A DNA stretch of 64,000 bases from Streptomyces sp. NBC_01197. Its GTDB lineage: Bacteria > Actinomycetota > Actinomycetes > Streptomycetales > Streptomycetaceae. Location: assembly GCF_036010505.1 (NCBI RefSeq), contig NZ_CP108569.1, positions 1,800,001 to 1,864,000 on the forward strand. The letters are read 5' to 3'. Of the stretch, positions 18,337 to 27,600 are shown piece after piece. Under the pieces are notes generated by a model, which worked only from the letters and a program-made list of their open reading frames with translations, did not search any database and had not been told where the DNA came from. Each line of letters opens with the position of its first letter. Position 1 is the stretch's first letter. The translations under genes were made by a program, and so were the position numbers.

Positions 18337-19238
18337 CGACCGCACAACCGACGGCGGGCTCGCTCGCCCGGGCCAGGCAGCGCGACTCCCTGGCCCGCTT
18401 CTGGCAGCAGTACCGCACCCACCGGGCCGGGGTCTTCGGGCTGGCCGGTCTCGTCCTCATCGCGGCGATCGCGCTGGCCGCGCCCCTGCTGGTCGGCGGC
18501 GACGTACAGAGTGTGACCAAGGCTCCGGGCTCGCCGCTGGAGTCGCCCAGCGGTGAGTTCCCGCTCGGGACCGACCAGTTCGGGCGCTCGGTGCTGGGGC
18601 TGCTCGTCTGGGGCGCCCGGATCTCGCTCACCGTGGGGCTGCTGGCCGCCGCACTCTCGGTGGCCATCGGCACCCTGGTCGGGATCATCGCGGGCCACTT
18701 CGGCGGCTGGTTCGCGACGGTGCTGATGCGGATCACCGACTGGTTCCTGGTGATGCCGACCCTGGTGCTGGCCATCGTGCTGGCGACCGTGCTCGATCAC
18801 TCGGTCTGGACGGTGATCCTGGCGATCGGCGTCACCAGCTGGCCGACCACGGCGCGGCTCGTGCGGGCGCAGACCATCGCTGTGGAGTCCCGTCCGTACA
18901 TCGAACGCGCCAGGGCGCTCGGCGGCGGCCACGGCCATGTGATGACCCGGCACGTGCTGCCCAATGTGGTGCCGCTGGTGCTCGCGCAGACCACGCTGGG
19001 CATCTCGAACGCCATCCTCACCGAGGCGACCCTGGCCTTCCTCGGACTCGGCGATCCGACGGTGATCTCCTGGGGCGGGATGCTCCAGGACGCCCGCGAG
19101 GCAGGCGCGGTGTCCTCGGGGCACTTCTGGTATCTGGCGCCCCCCGGTATCGCCATCGCCCTCGTCGCGCTCTCCTTCACCCTCTGCGGCCGCGCCGTGG
19201 AGGCCGTGCTCAACCCGAAGCTGGGGGTGGGACGTTGA
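18333..19238 (+). CDS. Peptide ABC transporter permease, DppC/OppC type
   Basis: 301 residues. I place the start at the ATG at 18333, which overlaps the upstream stop by four bases; the frame extends further upstream inside the preceding gene but that is not credible. The N-terminal helix, a periplasmic segment with PLGTDQFGRSVL (DppC hallmark), five further helices and the EAA loop PYIERARALGGGHGHVMTRHVLPN are present. It forms the channel with the preceding permease. Confidence 0.95.
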   Translation: MTTAQPTAGSLARARQRDSLARFWQQYRTHRAGVFGLAGLVLIAAIALAAPLLVGGDVQSVTKAPGSPLESPSGEFPLGTDQFGRSVLGLLVWGARISLTVGLLAAALSVAIGTLVGIIAGHFGGWFATVLMRITDWFLVMPTLVLAIVLATVLDHSVWTVILAIGVTSWPTTARLVRAQTIAVESRPYIERARALGGGHGHVMTRHVLPNVVPLVLAQTTLGISNAILTEATLAFLGLGDPTVISWGGMLQDAREAGAVSSGHFWYLAPPGIAIALVALSFTLCGRAVEAVLNPKLGVGR

Positions 19239-20281
19239 GCCTCCTCGAAATCAAGGACCTGCACGTGACCTACGGGTCGGGTGCGGCCGCCGTGCCCGCC
19301 GTGCGCGGGGTGGACCTGACCGTCGGTGCCGGGCAGAAGCTCGGGATCGCCGGTGAGTCGGGGTGCGGAAAGTCGACCCTGGCGCTGGCGCTGCTGCGGC
19401 TGCTGCCCGCGTCGGCGACGCTGAGCGGCGAGATCCTGCTCGACGGTGAGGACGTCCTGACTATGAAGTGGGGGCGGCTGCGGGCCGTCCGGTGGGCGGG
19501 CGCCTCGATCGTCTTCCAGGGCGCGATGCACTCCCTCAACGCGGTGCACCGGATCGGCGACCAGATCGCGGAGCCGCTGCTCGTACACCACCAGGCGACC
19601 CCGGCCGCGGCCCGCGCACGCGCCCGCGAGCTGCTGGAGCAGGTCGGGCTGCCGGCGGCGCGGGCGGAGGCCTATCCGCACGAGCTCTCCGGCGGACAGC
19701 GGCAGCGGGTGATGATCGCGATGGCGCTGGCCTGCGGCCCGCAGGTGATCGTCGCCGACGAGCCGACCACCGCGCTCGACGTGATGATCCAGGCCCAGAT
19801 CCTGCGGCTGATCGAGCAGCTGGTCGCGGACCAGGACATCAGCCTGCTGATGATCAGCCATGACCTGGCGGTGCTCGCCGACACCTGCGACCGGCTGGCC
19901 GTGATGTACGCGGGCCGGGTGGTCGAGGAGGGCCCGGCGCAGCAGGTCTTCACCGCTGCGGCGCACCCGTACAGCACCGCGCTGTCCGGCGCCTTCCCGC
20001 GCATCGGCGACCCCGCGTCCCGGCGTGCCCCGCGCGGGCTGCCAGGTGACCCGCCGGACCCGGCCGCGCTGCCGTCGGGCTGTACGTTCCATCCGCGCTG
20101 CCCGGTCGCGCTGGACGAGTGCGCGACCAGCGGGCAGGAGCTGCGGGACGCCGGGCCGGGGCGGCAGGCGGCCTGTCTGCTGGTGCAGCCGGGCACCGGC
20201 GCGGTAGCGGTGGCGGTCGCAGAGCCTGGTGACGGCACGAACGCGGACCCCGGCGCCGAGGAAGCAAGGAGCACCTCATGA
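19235..20281 (+). CDS. Peptide ABC transporter ATP-binding protein, DppD/OppD type
   Basis: 348 residues. The TTG start at 19235 overlaps the upstream stop (TTGA). Walker A is GESGCGKST (residues 40-48), the ABC signature LSGGQRQRV is near residue 152 and Walker B is VIVADEPTTALD near 171. The C-terminal oligopeptide-ABC extension has the cysteine-bearing TFHPRCP. It pairs with the next ATPase as a heterodimer. It ends in an ATGA overlap with the next gene. Confidence 0.95.
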   Translation: MSLLEIKDLHVTYGSGAAAVPAVRGVDLTVGAGQKLGIAGESGCGKSTLALALLRLLPASATLSGEILLDGEDVLTMKWGRLRAVRWAGASIVFQGAMHSLNAVHRIGDQIAEPLLVHHQATPAAARARARELLEQVGLPAARAEAYPHELSGGQRQRVMIAMALACGPQVIVADEPTTALDVMIQAQILRLIEQLVADQDISLLMISHDLAVLADTCDRLAVMYAGRVVEEGPAQQVFTAAAHPYSTALSGAFPRIGDPASRRAPRGLPGDPPDPAALPSGCTFHPRCPVALDECATSGQELRDAGPGRQAACLLVQPGTGAVAVAVAEPGDGTNADPGAEEARSTS

Positions 20282-21282
20282 CCACCCCTCCCCTGCTGAG
20301 CACCACCGCGCTGGAGGTCGCCTTCCCGGGCAGGCGCGGAGCCTCCCCGGCGCGCGCCGTCGACGGGGTGGACCTCCATATCGGGCCCGGCGAGATCGTG
20401 GCCCTGGTCGGTGAGTCGGGGTGCGGCAAGACGACGCTCGCCCGCACGCTGCTCGGACTCGTACGGCCGACGTCGGGCGAGGTCGCCTTCGCGGGCGAAC
20501 CACTGGACCTCTCCGCCCGCGCCCTCAAGGCGTACCGCAAGCGGGTCCAGCTGGTGCTCCAGGACCCGAGCGGTTCGCTCAACCCGCGGCACACCGTGTA
20601 CGAGGCGGTGGCCGAGGGCTTGCGGATCCACGGGTTCACGGGCGACGAGCGGGCCAAGGTGTCCGAGGCGCTCTCCCGGGCGGGACTGCGGCCCCCCGAG
20701 CGGTTCTTCCTGAAGTATCCGCACGAGCTGTCGGGCGGTCAGCGCCAGCGTGTGGTGATCGCGGGGGCGCTGGTGCTCGATCCCGAACTGATCGTGGCGG
20801 ACGAGCCGGTGGCGTCCCTGGACGCGTCGGTGCGCGGTGAGATCCTCGCCCTGCTGCTGCGGCTGCGGGACGAGCTGGGCCTCTCGGCCCTGGTCGTCAC
20901 CCACGATCTGGGGCTCGCGTGGAACATCGCCGACCGGGTCGCGGTGATGTATCTCGGCCGGATCGTGGAGACGGGTGACGTGGACCGGATCCTCACGGCG
21001 CCCCAACACCCCTACACTCAGGCGCTGTTGTCGGTCATGCCGGATGCGTCGACCGAGCCGGTGGTGCTCACCGGTGAGCCGCCGGACCCGTCCAGGGTGC
21101 CGTCCGGGTGCCGGTTCCACGCCCGCTGCCACATCCTCGCCTCGGGCGAGGCGGAGCGTGCGGGGGTCGCCGATGCCTGCCGTACGAAGGATCTGCCGGT
21201 GCTGGCGGGTGGCGGAGATGACGCGGTGGCGTGCCACTGGGCCGCTGCGTCGAAGTCCGCTGGGACCGTACCGGCCTCCTGA
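20278..21282 (+). CDS. Peptide ABC transporter ATP-binding protein, DppF/OppF type
   Basis: 334 residues, with the last ATPase of the operon starting in an ATGA overlap. Walker A is GESGCGKTT (45-53), the signature LSGGQRQRV, Walker B LIVADEPVASLD, and the oligo-HPY C-terminal extension has RFHARCHI. The stop codon lies inside a degenerate tandem repeat (21277 onward). It is followed by a convergent MFS gene with no clear hairpin between. Confidence 0.95.
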   Translation: MTTPPLLSTTALEVAFPGRRGASPARAVDGVDLHIGPGEIVALVGESGCGKTTLARTLLGLVRPTSGEVAFAGEPLDLSARALKAYRKRVQLVLQDPSGSLNPRHTVYEAVAEGLRIHGFTGDERAKVSEALSRAGLRPPERFFLKYPHELSGGQRQRVVIAGALVLDPELIVADEPVASLDASVRGEILALLLRLRDELGLSALVVTHDLGLAWNIADRVAVMYLGRIVETGDVDRILTAPQHPYTQALLSVMPDASTEPVVLTGEPPDPSRVPSGCRFHARCHILASGEAERAGVADACRTKDLPVLAGGGDDAVACHWAAASKSAGTVPAS

Positions 21283-21330
21283 GGCGGTTCCTGGGGCGGT
21301 GTTCCTGGGGGGCGGCGTTCCTGAGGCAGC
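21277..21330. repeat. Degenerate tandem repeat on the dppF-type stop codon
   Basis: Four imperfect units beginning TCCTGAGGCGGT or TCCTGGGGCGG start at 21277, 21289, 21303 and 21319, lengths 12, 14, 16 and about 12. The first unit contains the stop codon at 21280-21282. The array fills most of the gap to the convergent MFS gene. Confidence 0.65.
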
Positions 21331-21356
21331 GCGCCCGAAGCGGTGTGCCGCTGCGG

Positions 21357-22550
21357 TCACGGAGCTGGCGGCCCCGGGGCGGCGGGCGCCGGGGCCCCCG
21401 CCCGCAGCCCGGGTATCAGGGCCAGCGATACGGCGACGGACGCCGCGGCCATCACCGCCATGGCCGTCGCGGCGGACGTGTGCTGGGCCACGGCGCCGGC
21501 CAGGGCGGCCCCCACGCCCTGGAGTGTCAGCATCCCGGAGGTGTGCAGACCGAGCGACTGGCCCTGGATGTCGTCGGGCGTCAGCCCCACCAGACGTTCC
21601 ATCAGGACGAGGCTCGCCGCGTACCCGGCCGAGGCGAGCATGATGGCGGCCACCGCGAGCGGCAGACCCGGCCGGACCGCGAACAGCAGATAGGGCGCGG
21701 CGAGGAGGAGCAGCAGCGGGGTGGCGAGCCGGGGCCGCCGGCGCGGCGGCACGAGCCGGCCGACCGCCACGTCCCCGGCCAGCATCCCGGTCGCGGCGGC
21801 CGCGAGCAGCAGCCCGGCGTGCCGGGGCGCGTACGGCACGAGGACCGACTCGCAGCCGACGATCAGCCCGTTGGGCACCCAGAGCGCGAGGTAGACATAC
21901 CGGCGCGGCGCGGACGACAAGATCAGCCGGTTGACGCGCCAGGTCTCCCGGACCGAGGGTCGGCCCGCCGCCCGGGCCGGCCGGCTGCTCAGGCCGCCGA
22001 GCGCGACGGCCGCCGCGGCCAGGGCGAGAGCGGCGGCGACGAGCAGGGCGCCGCGCGGGGACAGTGCGGCGACCAGCACACCGCCGACCGCGAATCCGGC
22101 GATCTGCGTGACCCCGGCTGACATGTTGAGGGCCGAACGCCCCAGCACATACGCCTCCTTGGGAAGGAGCTCGGCCAGCAGGCCGTACCGCACTCCGCCG
22201 CCCACCGATCCGGCCAGGCCGAGGCCGAACAGCACCGCGAAGGTGGCCGGGACCGGCAGCCCCGGGAACGCGAGGACGGCGGCGCCCGCGGCGGCGAGCC
22301 CCGCGAGGCCGGTCTCCGCGGCCCGGGGCGGCAGCCGGTCGGCTGCGGAGAGCAGCGCCACCGCGCCGACGGCCTGGGCGAAGGAGCCGCCGAACATGCT
22401 CAGCGCGGCGAGCAGCGGTGAGTGGGTGGCGGAGAAGACCTGCGAGGCCAGTGCGATGCCGCTGACGGTCGACCCCACGCCCAGGAGCGAGGCGGAGACG
22501 AAGAGCGGCGTGAACTCCGGTACTCCGAAGAGCTGTCGGTAGGTGCGCAT
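21357..22550 (-). CDS. MFS transporter (drug-efflux-like)
   Basis: 397 residues, about 12 hydrophobic segments, Ala/Leu/Gly-rich. The N-terminus FVSASLLGVGSTVSGIALASQVF and the loop between halves fit the major facilitator superfamily, near the group of Streptomyces exporters paired with ArsR-type regulators. Substrate unknown. The gene is divergent from that regulator with a 59-base shared promoter region containing a palindrome, so it is likely regulated by it. Confidence 0.85.
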   Translation of the reverse strand: MRTYRQLFGVPEFTPLFVSASLLGVGSTVSGIALASQVFSATHSPLLAALSMFGGSFAQAVGAVALLSAADRLPPRAAETGLAGLAAAGAAVLAFPGLPVPATFAVLFGLGLAGSVGGGVRYGLLAELLPKEAYVLGRSALNMSAGVTQIAGFAVGGVLVAALSPRGALLVAAALALAAAAVALGGLSSRPARAAGRPSVRETWRVNRLILSSAPRRYVYLALWVPNGLIVGCESVLVPYAPRHAGLLLAAAATGMLAGDVAVGRLVPPRRRPRLATPLLLLLAAPYLLFAVRPGLPLAVAAIMLASAGYAASLVLMERLVGLTPDDIQGQSLGLHTSGMLTLQGVGAALAGAVAQHTSAATAMAVMAAASVAVSLALIPGLRAGAPAPAAPGPPAP

Positions 22551-22587
22551 GGACCGGATTCTGACCGGGCGCCGGGGCAGGGGGTTA

Positions 22588-22611
22588 ATGTTTCGCCGGG
22601 GGGCGGAACAT
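22588..22611. promoter_or_regulatory. Candidate operator shared by the MFS and ArsR-type genes
   Basis: Inverted repeat ATGTTTCGCC-GGGG-GGCGGAACAT (22588-22597 with 22602-22611, one mismatch). It lies 38 bases upstream of the MFS start, and its right arm overlaps the first two bases of the regulator start codon (22610). Position and symmetry suit an autoregulatory ArsR-family operator. Confidence 0.6.
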
Positions 22612-23575
22612 GGGGCTGTGGATCATCGACGCGGACACGCTGGCGCGCAGCCGGTTTGTGATCTCCCAGTTCAGCGAGGCTTTCGCCTGTCTGGTGATGC
22701 TGGAGTCCGGGCAGACCGGGTACTCCGATGAGCGGTCCTGGCTGGCTGTGCACCGGCCCGCCTACCGGGAGTTGCTGGACGCCGATCCGGTGACCCGGCT
22801 GCTGGTACGGACCGGTCTGCGCCCGCACTGGATCGCCGACTTCCTGTCGCCCACGCCACCGTCCGATGACGAGTCGGACTTCCACCGCGAGCTGGCCGGG
22901 GTCCGCGCCACCCCGTCGGCCGAGGCTCGCCGCGATCTGGCCTTCGGGCTGGGCGGCCGGCTGCCCGCCGCCCTGGACCGGGACGATCTGCCGGACCGCG
23001 CGGCCGACCTGCTGGAGTGGGTGTGGACGGAGACCGTGCTGCCGTACTGGCCCCGGCGGCGGCGCCTCTTCGAGGCGGACATCCTGGCGCGCACCCGGAT
23101 GCTCACCAAGGGCGGCTGGGCGGCGGCGCTGGACGACATCCGGCCGGGGATGCGCTGGCTGGGCGAGGGGCGGCTGCGGGTCAACCACGGCGCCTATGAG
23201 CCGCAGGAGCTCTCGGGAGCGCAGCTGCTGTTCCTTCCGGCGAGCGGGCGCAGCGGCTGGGTCTCATGGGAGAGGCCGCACCGCTTCTCCGCCGTCTACC
23301 CCTGTACGGGCCAGCTGTCGGAGCCGGCCCGGGCGGCCGTGCCCGAGACGCTCGGCCGGCTGCTGGGCAGCGGCCGGGCGGGGGTGCTGCTGCTGCTCGA
23401 CACTCCGAAGAGCACCACGCAGCTGGTCGCGCTCTCGGGCCAGGTCCTGGGGTCGGTGGGCCGCCATCTCAAGGTCCTGCTGGACGCCGGTCTGGTGTTC
23501 AGACGGCGGGCCGGGCGGTCGGTGCTCTACTGCCGGACGACGGCCGGGGACGTGCTGGTGGCGGCGCAGGGCTGA
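22610..23575 (+). CDS. ArsR-type winged-helix regulator (DUF5937-like)
   Basis: 321 residues. The N-terminal 230 residues resemble the DUF5937-type effector region of Streptomyces regulators (DADTLARSRFVISQFSEAF, then LAVHRPAYRELLDADPV). The C-terminal winged helix fits ArsR: STTQLVALSGQVLGSVGRHLKVLLDAGLVFRRRAGRSVLYCRT, with the recognition helix around SVGRHLKVLL. It probably represses the divergent MFS gene and itself. The ribosome site is weak (GGGGGGCGG), possibly because the operator dyad occupies that place. Confidence 0.85.
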   Translation: MGLWIIDADTLARSRFVISQFSEAFACLVMLESGQTGYSDERSWLAVHRPAYRELLDADPVTRLLVRTGLRPHWIADFLSPTPPSDDESDFHRELAGVRATPSAEARRDLAFGLGGRLPAALDRDDLPDRAADLLEWVWTETVLPYWPRRRRLFEADILARTRMLTKGGWAAALDDIRPGMRWLGEGRLRVNHGAYEPQELSGAQLLFLPASGRSGWVSWERPHRFSAVYPCTGQLSEPARAAVPETLGRLLGSGRAGVLLLLDTPKSTTQLVALSGQVLGSVGRHLKVLLDAGLVFRRRAGRSVLYCRTTAGDVLVAAQG

Positions 23576-23603
23576 ACCGTGCCCCCTGCCGGGGCGCCCG
23601 CCG

Positions 23604-24557
23604 TCAGTGCGACTCGTACGCCTCGATCAGCGTCCGGCAGCGCTTCACGTCGTCCGCCATGGCCACCAGCAGCGCGTCGATCGAGTCGAACTTCTCCATA
23701 CCGCGCACATACGCGAGGAAGTCGACGGCGACGTGCATCCCGTACAGGTCGAGGCCGACGCGGTCGATGGCGTACGCCTCGACGGTGCGCTCGCTGCCGT
23801 CGAACTGGGGGTTGCTGCCCACCGAGATCGCCGCGGGCATCCGTTCGCCGTCCGCGGTCAGCCACCCCGCGTACACCCCGTCCACCGGGACCGCGGTGTG
23901 CGGGAGCGTCTCGACGTTCGCCGTGGGGAAGCCCAGCTCGCGGCCGCGCTGCGCGCCGCGGACCACCACGCCCTCGACGCGGTGCGGGCGGCCCAGGATC
24001 TCGGCCGCGCCCGTCATGTCGCCCTCGGCGACGAGGCGGCGGGTCAGGGTGGACGAGAACGGCTCGCCGCCGCCCGCCTCCCCGCTCACCGAGAGGTCGA
24101 TGATGTCGACCTCGTAGTCGTACGTCGCGCCCAGCTCGGTGAGGAAACCGACATTGCCGGCCGCCTTGTGGCCGAAGCGGAAGTTGGGGCCCTCGATGAC
24201 GGCGCGCGCGTGCAACTTGTCGACCAGGACCTTCACGATGAAGTCGGCGGGCGACAGCTTCGAGAACTCGGTCGTGAAGGGGAGGATCAGCTGCGCGTCC
24301 ACGCCCAGCTCCGCCATCAGCTCGGCGCGGCGGTGGTGCGGCGCGAGCAGCGGCGGGTGGCTGCCGGGGCGCACGACCTCGCTGGGGTGCGGGTCGAAGG
24401 TGACGACCACGGAGGGAACGCCCAGCTCACGAGCGCGCCGCACGGCCCGCCCGATGATCAGCTGATGGCCGCGGTGCACCCCGTCGTAGGAGCCGATGGT
24501 GACGACGCTGCGTCCCCAGTCCTGGGGAATGTCCTCCAAGCCACGCCAGCGCTGCAC
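23604..24557 (-). CDS. ribF: Bifunctional riboflavin kinase/FAD synthetase
   Basis: 317 residues. The N-terminal FMN adenylyltransferase domain has the nucleotidyltransferase motif GSYDGVHRGHQ near residue 22 and SSTLTRRLVAEGD. The C-terminal riboflavin kinase domain has GRELGFPTANVE (near residue 218), VDGVYAGW and the beta-barrel end. It makes FMN then FAD. It follows the STAND-like gene by 47 bases and converges with the ArsR-type gene. In Streptomyces ribF normally belongs to the infB-truB neighbourhood, as here. Confidence 0.97.
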   Translation of the reverse strand: MQRWRGLEDIPQDWGRSVVTIGSYDGVHRGHQLIIGRAVRRARELGVPSVVVTFDPHPSEVVRPGSHPPLLAPHHRRAELMAELGVDAQLILPFTTEFSKLSPADFIVKVLVDKLHARAVIEGPNFRFGHKAAGNVGFLTELGATYDYEVDIIDLSVSGEAGGGEPFSSTLTRRLVAEGDMTGAAEILGRPHRVEGVVVRGAQRGRELGFPTANVETLPHTAVPVDGVYAGWLTADGERMPAAISVGSNPQFDGSERTVEAYAIDRVGLDLYGMHVAVDFLAYVRGMEKFDSIDALLVAMADDVKRCRTLIEAYESH

Positions 24558-24604
24558 TGAGACCGCTCCTCGCCCGAACCCGTGTACATGATCAATGCCT
24601 GCAG

Positions 24605-27600
24605 TTACGCAGGTCTAAGACTGCCATGTCCGGCGCTCGCGGCGTGCATCGGCATCGGGGCGCCCAGTTTGCCGACCGCGAGGCGGGCGCCCGGGCCGAC
24701 GACGACGGCCCACTCCTGGGGCGCGCAGGCCATCCAGTCGGCGAGCTGTCCGGCGAAGACGGGCCACTGCGTGGACAGTTCGACCAGGAGCCGGTCGAGT
24801 ACGGCCGCTCCGTCGGGCGTACGGACCAGCAGCAGTCCGGCGCGGCGGACCAGCTCGCGGGTCCGGGGCTCCGCGCGGCGGTCGGCCCCGCGCGCCGCGG
24901 TCCGCACCAGGACCTCAAGCACGGCCAGACCGTCCCTGGCCTCGTACCGCTCGTACTCCAGGAGTACGTCGAGCAGCTCGGCCCGCATCGCACGCGAGTC
25001 CTGGCCCCCCGGCGCGGCGAGTACCGGGGCGAGCGCCGCGCGCACGGAGCTCGGGCGGCCCCGCAGCAAACCGGTGACCAGCGGGAAGATGACGGCGCGG
25101 GCGGCCGGGCCGTCCTCCAGGCGGCGGTCGACGAACGCCGCGGCGTGCCTCGCGCCCGCCGGGTGGCGGTCGATGTACTCGTGGACGAGCGCGGCGGCGC
25201 GGCGGGCCGGGGCGGGGGCGCTGATCCCGGCGAGCGCGCTCAGCACCGGGCCGGCGGTGTCCGGCCGCGTCCGCAGGACGGCCTCGAAGGCGGCGAACAC
25301 CGGCTCGGGGTGGGTGGCCAGAGCGGCGGCGAGCGCCGCGGCGGGCAGCTCCGGCCGGCCGGACTCGAACAGGGCCAGGGCACGCGGCAGATGCCGGGCG
25401 CGGGTGTGCGGGTCGCTGATGAGCAGGGCCAGGGCGGAGCCGTGCAGCCCGCTGTCGCCGGGGCGGGCGAGCAGGGCGAGTGCGGCATACCGCAGCAGCT
25501 CGCGGTCGGCGCCGGTCCTGGCGTGTACGGCGGCGCGCGTGGCCTGACGGGCCGCGACCGCCCGGCGCTCGGGCCGGTCGTCGTGCGCCCAGCGGTCCAC
25601 GGCGCGGCAGAGCGCGGAGGTCTCGTCCTCGGCGAGCGCGGCGAGCAGTTCGTCGGCGCGGGGGTGGTCGGCGGCGGCGAGCGCTTCGGCGAGGTCGTCG
25701 ACGGCCAGTCCCCGCCGGGTGTACAGCAGCGCCTGCGCGGCGCCGGCGACGGTGGGCCGCAGCTCCGCGCCGTCGTCGGACGGCAGCAGCCGTTCGTCGC
25801 CGAACCAGCGGCACAGCAGCGGCTGTACGGCCCTGGGCTCGGCGGCGAGCCGCCGGGCGGCGGCGTCCAGATAGCGGTCGGCGACCCGCGCGCCGGGGAC
25901 GCCGTCGGCGGGCACCAGCCGCCGCAGGAGGTCGAGACGGTGGCTCTCACCGAGCCGCAGCCGCTCCCAGAACGCGCTGTCGAAGGTGCGGAATCCGCCG
26001 AGCCCGCGCGGGCCGCCCGCGCGGACCGACAGGAGGGTGATCCGGTCGGCGAGCAGGCGCAGTACGCCGATGTACGGGCGGGCGTCGGGGACGCGCAGCA
26101 GCACATCGGCGAGCAGCCGCGCGGCCCACCACTCCGGATCGGGGAGCAGCGCGGGCTCCGCCGCGGTGCCCGCCTCCCGGCCCGGCCGCGGCACGCGCGG
26201 CTCCGTCGGCATGTCCTGCATCCTGTCCAGAGCCTCGATCAACTCGCGCAGCCGACGCCCCAGTTCGTGGTGGCCGTGTCGGCGCCCGAGCAGCAGCAGC
26301 GCCTGAACCACCGGTCCCGCCCGGTGCCTGGGCACGGTCGGCGGACGCTTCACGGGGGCGGCTTCCGTGCGCTCCGGGAGGCGGGCCGCGGTCACGGGCG
26401 GCTGCGCCGCGCGGCGGTGCACCAGCGCGTACAGCGCGCTGTCCACGTCGAGGTGCTCGCCCTGCACCCAGTCGGCGAGCTCGCCGTGCGCGAAGCGGTA
26501 TCCGGCGCCCGCCGGGGTCAGCAGCCCCTCGGTGAGCACGGCCGACGCCCAGCCGGTACGCCACGGGAAGAGCTCCTCGAAGGAGGCGCGGTCCAGCTCC
26601 CCCTGCCCGGGGCCCAGACAGCGCCGCGCCGCCTCGTGCACCCGGCCCGAGACCCCGGCGGCGAGGCGCCGCACCGCCGCGCCCCGGGGTGCGGGGCGCC
26701 GGTCGGCCGCGATCCGTACGGCGGTCCGCAGACAGAGCAGATCCAGGTACGCGGTGAAGACGTCCTCGCGAGCGGGCCTGCCGTCCACCCCGCCGGGGAT
26801 CGCGGCGCGCACCTCGGCGAGCATCCGCAGGGTGAGCGGATGGCCCGCCTCCTCCGGGGCGAGCATCTCCTCGGGGATGCCGTAGCGCTGCCGGGCCCGC
26901 TCGGCCTCGTGGGGCGGCAGATCCCCGATCCGTACGCAGTCCGCGCCCCGGGGGCCCAGGAGCCCGGCCGCCTGCTCCCAGTACTCGGGGCGGCAGGCGA
27001 CCACCATCCGCGCCCCGTGCGCGCACAGCCAGCGCGTGGTGGCCCGGGCCCACTCCGGCAGCGCGCCGGCCGGCAGCGGCGCCATCTCCTCCGGCCCGTC
27101 CAGCAGGATGAGCAGGGGCTGCCCGGCTGCGGCCGCGAGGTCGGCGATCCTCTCCGGGGTGGCGCCATCCAGCCCGCCGCACCGATCGGCGCCCACGATC
27201 CGCCCGGCCTGCCGGACCGTACGGGCCACCGCGTCGGCGACCGAGACGTCGGCGGCGCGCAGATCGGCGCCGCGCAGCCAGACCGTGGGGGCGGGCTGCG
27301 CCCCGCGGGCCCGGCGGGCGGCGAGGGCGGCCAGCTCCGTCGTCCGCCCCGTACCGGGGGCCCCGACCAGGCCGAGTACGGGACCGCCGGCCGACTGGAA
27401 GGCGTCCAGCGGGGCGGCGATGCCGGGCCGCTCAACGGGGTCACGCCAGAGCTCAGGGGAGCCCGAAGCGCCGACCGATGTGGCGGTCAGCTCAAGGACG
27501 CCCGCGAGGTTGAGATCCTGGCCGTAACCGGGGACGGTCGCGGCGTTGCGCCGCAGCAGCGGAGCGAGCGCGGCGCCGCGCAGCGGAACCGCGAGACCGG

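Noticed and set aside
15544..18345. 933-residue minus-strand frame across the ABC operon
   Set aside because: It crosses two real genes and their junction, with no start signal or motif.
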